NCBI GenBank assembly: GCA_021298935.1
Contig: JAJTHR010000068.1
Span: forward strand, 1-8,936
Direction: 5' to 3'
Source: Parachlamydia sp.
GTDB taxonomy: Bacteria; Chlamydiota; Chlamydiia; Chlamydiales; Parachlamydiaceae
Length of the DNA: 8,936 nt
Of this stretch, positions 1 to 5,841 are shown piece by piece; the first letter of the stretch is position 1, and every line of letters begins with the position of its first letter. The notes under the pieces are model-generated. The model searched no databases, had not been told where the DNA came from, and saw only the letters and a list, made by a program, of their open reading frames with translations. The position numbers were made by a program, and so were the translations under genes.

Positions 1-2
1 AT

Positions 3-83
3 GAGATGTTAGGGGCAAGCCGTAGGGTAAAAATCAGGCCAGAAAAGGCTATCGTAATGGAACAGGGAAGGATTGCGGCATGA
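3..83 (+). CDS. Possible C-terminal end of a gene entering from the left
   Basis: A plus-strand frame is open from the left edge (first full codon at base 3) to a TGA at 81-83. It gives 26 residues that begin EMLGASRRVKIRPEK and end in EQGRIAA. The tail is basic and not low-complexity, so it could be the genuine end of a protein, but 26 codons open by chance is common. I do not recognise a family. If real, the gene would converge on the minus-strand barrel gene, whose hairpin at 322-352 could then terminate both. The only other open frame touching this edge is on the minus strand and has no start codon. Confidence 0.3.
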   Translation, partial: EMLGASRRVKIRPEKAIVMEQGRIAA

Positions 84-320
84 AGTTAATATTCTTCCCG
101 TCTACTGAACATAAACTGAACATAAGAATGACATGACAATTGATCAGGCTAATTTTCGGTATAAACAAGGAAAAAAATTGTAGACACATTAAAAATATGG
201 CAAAATTTTTTTACGAGTTTCTAACAAAAATTAGCAAACAAATCATCCGGAATTGATGACAATCATTATTCGTTTAGATCCCACTTTTAGCTAAAATGAC
301 ACATAGCCGGGCAAGCGAAT
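84..320. other. AT-rich non-coding stretch left of the barrel gene
   Basis: No reading frame of useful length, tRNA or convincing promoter was found here. The stretch contains one exact tandem repeat (104-125) and several A/T runs. It ends against the hairpin at 322-352. An imperfect inverted pair, GGGAAG at 65-70 and CTTCCC at 94-99, lies across the end of the left-edge frame, but no T-run follows it, so it is not called a terminator. A small plus-strand RNA ending at the 345-352 T-run is possible but unsupported. Confidence 0.5.
104..125. repeat. Exact tandem repeat, 2 x 11 bp
   Basis: ACTGAACATAA occurs at 104-114 and again, with no gap and no mismatch, at 115-125. The period is close to one helical turn, so both copies face the same side of the DNA, as in many operator sites. 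No promoter could be placed confidently next to it, so a regulatory role is only inferred. Confidence 0.8.
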
Positions 321-321
321 G

Positions 322-352
322 AAAAAAAGGGAGCGAAGCCTCCCTTTTTTTT
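322..352. terminator. Intrinsic terminator, probably bidirectional
   Basis: A7 (322-328), GGGAG (329-333), a six-base loop, CTCCC (340-344) and T8 (345-352). The stem is five G/C-rich pairs, extended by pairing of the A and T runs. Read on the minus strand the loop is GCTTCG, which contains UUCG, and it is followed by a T7 run. The hairpin directly follows, and its A/T arm overlaps, the TAA stop (351-353) of the barrel gene, so it is that gene's terminator. Because both strands end in a T-run it could also stop plus-strand transcripts arriving from the left. Confidence 0.88.
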
Positions 353-1859
353 AGAAGGCGTAGATAAATTCGATTTCGAAATCCGAATAGCGATGCGGCC
401 CGCCAATGTGGCGGTCTTCTTCACGACTGTACTCGTATATCGTATCGATGGTCAGGTTGTCCGTAAAGGCATACAAAAATTCAAAACGCCATCCCTGATA
501 GTTAGTGTTTCCCCTACGTGGCAAATAAACATTTGTTTTACTCGAGAAACACTCCCCGGGCGAATAACTGGAAAAGTTATAGGAAGGGGCATTATCGACT
601 GAAACATCCACAATGTCATATAAATTGTCTTCCAGGAAATTTCCACGGCAAATGCCGCCTGCATCAATGTCTGCAACGGCCTGGGCCTGAAGCATGTTGT
701 ATTCAACGTCAATTGCCCAGTCCCCCGCCTTATTCACCACACCAACTGTCAAACCGGCATAGGCGCCCAGATTCTTTCTTTTGTGATGCGTAAAGTGGGT
801 CTTTTTTGCCGCATGGTTGATTAAAACACCGCCATAAAATTCAAACGGAACGACCTTGCAATCAAATTCAGGATTGATTGTATAAACAAAACTTAATTGC
901 GAAATTTGAAACTGCGATCCAAAAGGGTTGCGGATATGGCAGCGGTTTTTGCCATGCTTCGTCCAATCAATAAAGGAATAGCGCACATCTAAACCTAAAT
1001 CATACACATTTAATAACCCGATCTCAGTCGCGTAGCCGAATAAATTCACCCTTTCATCAATAACAAAAACGCCGTTTTCCCAATAAAAATCCATGTCTTC
1101 ATTAATTGAGCGGGCATACTTTAGCAAAATTCCATCGAAACGATTGGAAAACTGGATTTCCGAAACAAACACATCATCAAGCTTGCGCCGTCCCGCTTCG
1201 ATATCCAATCGGTTTTTACCATCCGCCCAAATGTTATAACCCATGAAGGCTCTTTTCAAATTAATGGAATTACCTTCTCCGCTTCCCTTACCTGTTCGGC
1301 GTTGATCACGGAATGCCCTATCCACGACTTCATCGCCGTTGCAATCGAAAATCGGAAAATTATTCACGCAGCAATCATTGCGCCCGCGCACACCGGCCGA
1401 GTTGTCATACTGAAGGTGAGCGGTTGCCCACGAGCGGCCGAAGGAGTATTTCAATTTCAAATTGAATTCAACGTCAAAGTCATTGTGTGAAACCGGTAAA
1501 TCGCGCGCGTCGACATGATGGCCGCCGCGGATATTTCGATACGATTCGCGGATCGGACAGCTGCTTGCACCTTCGCCGTTGTCATCAAATGTCGAGCTAT
1601 CGCAGGGTGTGTAGAGAACTACCCCTTTCTCATAAAGATTGCGCCATTCGAAGCGGATGTCCCCGCTAATATCAAGATTGTTCGCTTTCTTTTTAATATC
1701 GATATTTTCTTTGGATTGAACAAATTCTCTGACCGGCTGGTCGTCACTCTCTTGGAGCTGCTTTTCAAAGGATGTTTCCTGCTGCTGCTGGGCCTGCAAT
1801 GCGCCAGCTGTAAATCCTGCTGCCAATAAAATAGGCATCAGATACCTTACAAAATTCAT
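351..1859 (-). CDS. Exported cysteine-rich outer-membrane beta-barrel protein (porin-like)
   Basis: A 502-residue protein that probably acts as an outer-membrane channel or structural barrel. Residues 1-23 form a signal peptide: a basic n-region, a hydrophobic core (LMPILLAAGFTAGA) and cleavage after ALQA, before a run of four Gln. Residues about 27-60 are charged and helix-like. From about residue 63 (LDISGDIRFEW) the protein alternates polar and hydrophobic or aromatic residues in short strands separated by Asp/Asn/Gly-rich turns. It ends EIEFIYAF, a terminal-Phe strand typical of barrels recognised by the BAM complex. Nine Cys remain in the mature part (86, 101, 163, 164, 173, 307, 334, 404, 437), mostly in predicted loops, which recalls the disulfide-linked chlamydial envelope. 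Start choice: an ATG at 1857-1859 has GGAG six bases upstream, whereas the TTG four codons earlier overlaps that site and is unlikely. It has its own promoter at 1966-1994 and a terminator at its stop codon. Export and barrel nature are fairly sure; porin function and exact family are not. Confidence 0.82.
   Translation of the reverse strand: MNFVRYLMPILLAAGFTAGALQAQQQQETSFEKQLQESDDQPVREFVQSKENIDIKKKANNLDISGDIRFEWRNLYEKGVVLYTPCDSSTFDDNGEGASSCPIRESYRNIRGGHHVDARDLPVSHNDFDVEFNLKLKYSFGRSWATAHLQYDNSAGVRGRNDCCVNNFPIFDCNGDEVVDRAFRDQRRTGKGSGEGNSINLKRAFMGYNIWADGKNRLDIEAGRRKLDDVFVSEIQFSNRFDGILLKYARSINEDMDFYWENGVFVIDERVNLFGYATEIGLLNVYDLGLDVRYSFIDWTKHGKNRCHIRNPFGSQFQISQLSFVYTINPEFDCKVVPFEFYGGVLINHAAKKTHFTHHKRKNLGAYAGLTVGVVNKAGDWAIDVEYNMLQAQAVADIDAGGICRGNFLEDNLYDIVDVSVDNAPSYNFSSYSPGECFSSKTNVYLPRRGNTNYQGWRFEFLYAFTDNLTIDTIYEYSREEDRHIGGPHRYSDFEIEFIYAF
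1779..1790 (-). repeat. Short CAG x4 microsatellite encoding Gln
   Basis: Four CTG units on the plus strand (CAG on the coding strand) encode part of the Gln run just after the predicted signal-peptide cleavage site of the barrel protein. Copy-number change would keep the frame and only alter the length of the mature N-terminus. Confidence 0.6.
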
Positions 1860-1865
1860 AATGGT

Positions 1866-1869
1866 CTCC
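1866..1869 (-). promoter_or_regulatory. Ribosome binding site that sets the barrel gene start
   Basis: On the minus strand GGAG is followed by six bases (ACCATT) and then ATG at 1859-1857. This is normal Shine-Dalgarno spacing and favours that ATG. The upstream in-frame TTG (1871-1869) overlaps the site itself and so cannot use it. Confidence 0.8.
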
Positions 1870-1965
1870 AATATATTAGTAAAATGTCATGTTGAAATGA
1901 AAAAAGGGCGATAGAGGTTCAGTTAAGTAATTGACTTGAAAAAGAAATCGCAATTTTCGGTAATG

Positions 1966-1994
1966 GTTTTAAAGCATGTGTGAGTTAATGTCAA
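1966..1994 (-). promoter_or_regulatory. Sigma-70/sigma-66 type promoter for the barrel gene
   Basis: On the minus strand a perfect -35 TTGACA (1994-1989) is followed by a 17-base spacer and a -10-like TAAAAC (1971-1966, four of six matches). It lies in the 150-bp gap between the large gene and the barrel gene. The predicted leader is about 100 bases. No hairpin terminator for the large gene was seen in the gap, so some read-through from it remains possible. Confidence 0.6.
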
Positions 1995-2009
1995 TGATGA
2001 AAAAGGGAA

Positions 2010-4979
2010 TCAGATCTGTCCATATTCAGAAGGCTTGATGTAAACCCCCCACCGAAGATCAGGCCGGCTGCCATTCAGCCATTCTTTCCAATTGGACATC
2101 GGATGGCCGTACAATCCTGTGTAATCCACTCTCCATAATTCAAATCGCCCGGTGCCCGGGTTGGTGACAAATGCAAAATAATGGCGCATCCAATTGGTAT
2201 CGGCAAAAATAATCGGTTCGGGCAAAGAATAGCCAAGCTGCTGGGCCGCTTGACTGATAAGAAGATGATAGTCGTGCGGGAATGAAGTATTCCCTTCGCT
2301 TAAGCAAATAAGCGCTTTGCAGCAATCCTGCAGCTGGCAAGCACCCATCCGATTTTCCATGCGGGAAAGAGGAATGCGCTCCAGCAGATCCATCATTTGA
2401 CCTGCCTTTTCTTCCGTTATGAAGGGGAGCAGGATAAGCAATTTTTCAAGGCGCTCTTTCAGTTCGCTGACAGGAAATAGGGGCAAATAGGAAAATAAGA
2501 AGCTGTCGATCTCATCTGCCGACAGAATAGGGGAGCGGCCATAGCGGAGCCCCCTGTCTTCCTCCAGGCCATCCACAATAATCTGCCTTAGAAACAGGGG
2601 ATTTATCGGGCCTGCAAGCATTCCAAAAAGATCTTTAAAGCGCGGTTTAAAATTTTCAGGTATTTTTTGAATCAAGTTTTGCACAATGAAATGAATGCTA
2701 TCCGCATCAAGCAGCATCTCTTCGAGAAAATTTTCCGCCGGCTTGACAAATCTATCTCTGATGTATGTATAGGTGTATTCTTCTCCTGTCCATAATCCCT
2801 TAAAAAGATTTGAAAGGGGTTTTAAAAGAAAAGCATGCGTGGGCGATTGCATCAGCATCAGCGTGCGCCGTCCGTCAAGATAGGGATTGATTTGCGGCTT
2901 TTCAATATGCTTAAGGGTATCAGCTAAAAAAACAAGCAGCTCAAGATCGTTTTCAAACCATTTTGATGCCTCTTTCGGTTTATCTTCCAGACGGTAGTAG
3001 CAGCTGACCAGGGTGTTCATTGTCCCCCCGGACGTATAGACCCACGGTTTTTTTTCCACTTTATCCAGATTGTCCAGCGGATTCATAATCAGGGGAACCT
3101 GGTGGGCGGCCGCCATGCGATGAAAGGCTGTTTCCAAAAACTCTTTCGTCTTGACGTGGTTGATCAGCGCCGTCACAACATCGGATAAGTCCCTCTCCAC
3201 CCCTTGTTTCTCCATAGCGGCGGCAATTTCAGGCTCGGTAGCCACCAGGAAAGAAGAGAGGCATTCGATGAAATCATGCTGGTTCTTAATCCTTGTCCAT
3301 TGCGAAGTATTGCTCCTGCCATGCTTGTAAACAAGTCGGAATCCGGCCGGGCTGTCGTCGAATGGGCCGGTTGTCACTTCCTGCATATCGGCATCATACA
3401 CTTCCTGGAAGTAAACCTTAAATAATTCAATGTAGAGATGGTAAAGGGTATCGTACAGGTTGACCAGGGCATTGGCACGACCTTGCAAGTCATCTCTTTT
3501 TTCCTGAATGAAGTAAAATTCATTCCTGCGGCTTTGGTACTCCATTTTCAACCATTGCACTTCTTTTTCGGTCGATGAATGCCTCATGCGCGACTCCAGC
3601 GTCTTTACCTGGGTATATATCATTTCATAGTCATACTGCGAATCTTTAAGCTCCCGATTGACTTCATCTAATTTTCTTTGAATTGTTTGCTGGATGCATT
3701 CACCCATACCGCCAGGCTGATTCGTGCCCATTCCCAAACTGGCAAACAAATTCCAGCTTGTAAACTCCAGTTTGGTTTCAGAAAAAGAAGCGAGTGTAAA
3801 TTCCCAGGTTTTCAACAGGGCATTATCGGACAAACTTTTAAAGGCATTTTTAGCCAGCTCATAGGTAAAGAGAAAAGTGCTGCATTTATCCCCAAGGCTG
3901 CTGCCTGACTTTTGCCTATTGGAAGGAGTGATTTGCATCAACAGGCTGCTTTGAAGCATGGGACGGGGTCTTTCTTCATATTCTTTCAATTGCTGCTCCG
4001 TTAGACCGAACGACTGCAGTAGCACAGCGCGCAGTAATTCTTCAGCAGTTACAAAGCAATAGGGAGCCCGAAAGGCCTTTTGTTTAATATAGGGCTCCAA
4101 CCACCCCTTTAACCGGGTAATTTTATTTTTTACAGGATCATCCGGGCCGAGCAAGCCGGCGGCTTCCAATGCCTTCATCAGGCCCGGGGAGTACCAAGTC
4201 TCCGGCGTCATTACATTGGTTGAGAGTTGAATAAAGAGGGGCTTTTTCAGCTCTCCGCTTCCCCAGCTGGGGCTGATGGGCGCTGCATACTCAATCCCCC
4301 CAAAAACCCTTTTTAACCGTCCGGTCGCAATTAAATCGGACAGGTCCTGCAAGAAAAGCTCCGGCTGTTCGCTTTGCACCATGATTGCCGGAGCTGTTGC
4401 AAAACAAGAGCCGACATTTTGCCTTAAGAAGCAAAGCCAAGCTGCCAGAACAGCCCGCTTTGCATGGGCATCATTCAAATGCACCTGCGGCTGAAGCTCC
4501 AGGGTTTGCCTGATTGCCTCTTCGGCAATTTTATTTCCGATCGGCCGGGAGATCTTTTTTAACTGGCGCTGAATTTCTTTATTGGAGGAAATGAGCTGGA
4601 GTGTTTTTAAGAGATGCTCCTGTCTGCAAGAGTCATACTGGCGCATGGGCCCAATCGAATAAAGGCTGCTTTTTAATTGCTGAATCAGGGTTGGCAAGAT
4701 GGCAGTATTAAACTCTCCCTTTTCATCCACTAAAACATTTGCTAAATCCCTTGTCCGCAAAATGTTCCTCACGGAACAACTTTCCTGAATTTGCGAGCGG
4801 TCCAGCCGGCGTGACAGCTCTTCATACTCATCGGTCGCCAGTTGAGCAAAATAGGTCGATTTTTGACGCTCCCCTCTCTTAGCCTTTACAGCTAAGGCAA
4901 ACAGGCGAGGAAAAAATAAAGGATGATTCAAAGGGGCTTTAATCTGATTTAAAATTGTATCAATATAATCAGATTGCAT
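2010..4979 (-). CDS. Large soluble protein with a papain-like cysteine motif
   Basis: A 989-residue protein with no signal peptide and no membrane segment, so cytoplasmic or exported by a non-Sec route. Residues 1-180 are mostly helical. At 186-195 RQNVGSCFAT resembles the catalytic-cysteine loop of papain-fold (C1-like) peptidases, with Cys192 as candidate nucleophile; the preceding Gln is five residues away, not six as in papain. Residues about 430-510 are a heptad-like charged coiled coil. At 645-660 is a Gly-rich PWVYTSGGTMNTL block. SPTHAFLL (His715) is one candidate catalytic His. A second is His933, in a C-terminal block where FADTNW precedes HYFAFVTNPGTG and an ELWRVD strand, a layout like a papain-type or transglutaminase-like His/Asp end region. 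Start: the ATG at 4979-4977 has GAGGG five bases upstream. The gene is divergent from the chaperone-like gene. Peptidase activity is inferred from motifs only; I do not recognise a named family, and it may be a host-directed effector or a scaffold. Confidence 0.75.
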   Translation of the reverse strand: MQSDYIDTILNQIKAPLNHPLFFPRLFALAVKAKRGERQKSTYFAQLATDEYEELSRRLDRSQIQESCSVRNILRTRDLANVLVDEKGEFNTAILPTLIQQLKSSLYSIGPMRQYDSCRQEHLLKTLQLISSNKEIQRQLKKISRPIGNKIAEEAIRQTLELQPQVHLNDAHAKRAVLAAWLCFLRQNVGSCFATAPAIMVQSEQPELFLQDLSDLIATGRLKRVFGGIEYAAPISPSWGSGELKKPLFIQLSTNVMTPETWYSPGLMKALEAAGLLGPDDPVKNKITRLKGWLEPYIKQKAFRAPYCFVTAEELLRAVLLQSFGLTEQQLKEYEERPRPMLQSSLLMQITPSNRQKSGSSLGDKCSTFLFTYELAKNAFKSLSDNALLKTWEFTLASFSETKLEFTSWNLFASLGMGTNQPGGMGECIQQTIQRKLDEVNRELKDSQYDYEMIYTQVKTLESRMRHSSTEKEVQWLKMEYQSRRNEFYFIQEKRDDLQGRANALVNLYDTLYHLYIELFKVYFQEVYDADMQEVTTGPFDDSPAGFRLVYKHGRSNTSQWTRIKNQHDFIECLSSFLVATEPEIAAAMEKQGVERDLSDVVTALINHVKTKEFLETAFHRMAAAHQVPLIMNPLDNLDKVEKKPWVYTSGGTMNTLVSCYYRLEDKPKEASKWFENDLELLVFLADTLKHIEKPQINPYLDGRRTLMLMQSPTHAFLLKPLSNLFKGLWTGEEYTYTYIRDRFVKPAENFLEEMLLDADSIHFIVQNLIQKIPENFKPRFKDLFGMLAGPINPLFLRQIIVDGLEEDRGLRYGRSPILSADEIDSFLFSYLPLFPVSELKERLEKLLILLPFITEEKAGQMMDLLERIPLSRMENRMGACQLQDCCKALICLSEGNTSFPHDYHLLISQAAQQLGYSLPEPIIFADTNWMRHYFAFVTNPGTGRFELWRVDYTGLYGHPMSNWKEWLNGSRPDLRWGVYIKPSEYGQI

Positions 4980-5055
4980 GGATTCCCTCTTAACCTCAAA
5001 GCCGTATACATAAATTGCAGCACTATTTAATCTATTTAGTAAATTTTGTGGATTT
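4980..5055. promoter_or_regulatory. Divergent intergenic region between the large gene and the chaperone-like gene
   Basis: Only 76 bases separate two divergent start codons, so both promoters must lie here or inside the genes. The centre is AT-rich. On the minus strand GAGGG (4989-4985) serves the large gene. On the plus strand no Shine-Dalgarno is visible before ATG 5056, and TTGCAG at 5015-5020 is the only -35-like element, without a convincing -10. The plus-strand frame is open back to 5014 but offers no ATG, GTG or TTG earlier than 5056. Confidence 0.45.
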
Positions 5056-5841
5056 ATGTATCGATATTTAATTGGTTTTTTTTTCTTTCAGCTAATATGC
5101 CTATTTTTTTCTTTAGAGTCTATTGTAAAGCAAGGGCTAACTAATCATATTGAAGTGAACCCGGGCGATCAAGTCCCCGTCAAATTTCAGCTGATAAATT
5201 CTACGAATACCCCCCAAACCTATACCCTTAATCACTATGACTACAGTTACCAGGCCAATGGGGAAGTGAATTATTTAAACGCCGGCCAGCACTCCCGTTC
5301 AAATGCTGCATGGCTGCATATGCCGGTCCGTTTTGTGACGGTGCCGCCGCAAGGGGAAAGCAATGTTTTTTATGACATTCTGGTGCCGAATGACCCCTCT
5401 TTATCCGGGTCATATTGGAGCGTTTTTCTGATTGAGCCCAGGAACACCCTTCCTCTACACACAAATAGCAATGAGGGATTCAATTTAGAAGTAAAAATCA
5501 GATATGCGTATCAAGTTGTGACCACAATAAAAGGGGGCACTTCCAAAATCGAAATAGAAGGATTCGAATTAGATCATATTGAATTCGACCCCTTCCTTGC
5601 ATTCAATATTAAAAACAGCGGCACGTTATTCTTGTCCCCCTTGATGCTTGTCAAGCTGTATGATCAAAAAGGGCAGCTTGCCCATACTGTGCAAACGCAA
5701 ACGCAAAAAATTTTACCCGGCTGCTCTGTGCGCTATTATGTACCTGTTAAGGGCATTCCTTCAGGTCCCTATTCAGCCCTCATCTTCCTGGATGATAAAC
5801 AAAATAATGTCTTTTGCTATCGTCTAAATGTCTCTATATAA
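5056..5841 (+). CDS. Exported two-domain beta-sandwich protein, periplasmic pilus-chaperone-like
   Basis: A 261-residue protein. Residues 1-20 are a hydrophobic export segment (YLIGFFFFQLICLFF) with no clear lipobox or Ala-x-Ala site, so it may be cleaved near residue 22 or stay anchored. Domain 1 (about 33-150) shows the order seen in PapD/FimC-like chaperones: a PGDQVPVKFQLIN strand pair, then W86, MPVRFVTVPPQG (conserved Pro-rich step), DILVPND, and LSGSYWSVFL. It ends in an alternating strand (LEVKIRYAYQVV) that recalls the subunit-binding G1 strand. Domain 2 (about 160-261) is a second beta-sandwich with a late GPYSALIFLDD strand. A similar fold occurs in Gram-positive WxL-associated cell-wall proteins, so the chaperone role is inferred. 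The 3' end overlaps the usher-like gene by 14 bp, implying coupled translation. A T9 run lies in codons 7-10. No Shine-Dalgarno was seen before the start, which is the only usable one in the open frame. Confidence 0.6.
   Translation: MYRYLIGFFFFQLICLFFSLESIVKQGLTNHIEVNPGDQVPVKFQLINSTNTPQTYTLNHYDYSYQANGEVNYLNAGQHSRSNAAWLHMPVRFVTVPPQGESNVFYDILVPNDPSLSGSYWSVFLIEPRNTLPLHTNSNEGFNLEVKIRYAYQVVTTIKGGTSKIEIEGFELDHIEFDPFLAFNIKNSGTLFLSPLMLVKLYDQKGQLAHTVQTQTQKILPGCSVRYYVPVKGIPSGPYSALIFLDDKQNNVFCYRLNVSI
5076..5084 (+). repeat. T9 homopolymer inside the signal-peptide codons
   Basis: Nine T in a row follow GG at 5074-5075 and encode Phe-Phe-Phe in the export segment of the chaperone-like protein. The frame is intact as read. 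Tracts of this length are prone to slippage by DNA or RNA polymerase, so a fraction of products could be frame-shifted. It may equally be a simple result of a Phe-rich signal sequence. Confidence 0.85.

Noticed and set aside
65..99. Inverted pair GGGAAG / CTTCCC as a terminator
   Set aside because: The loop is 23 bases, the stem only six pairs, and no T-run follows on either strand.
140..165. TTGATC and TATAAA as a promoter pair
   Set aside because: The spacer is only 14 bases, too short for a sigma-70 type promoter, and no gene follows on that strand.
1515..1829. A 104-codon plus-strand open frame opposite the barrel gene
   Set aside because: It is fully antisense to the signal-peptide and N-terminal coding part of the barrel gene. 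The product has no family look and no good ribosome site was seen, so it is a shadow frame.
5015..5043. TTGCAG with a downstream -10 as the promoter of the chaperone-like gene
   Set aside because: No hexamer at 16-18 bases downstream matches TATAAT well enough (best is TAGTAA), so it is mentioned only as a possibility within the intergenic entry.
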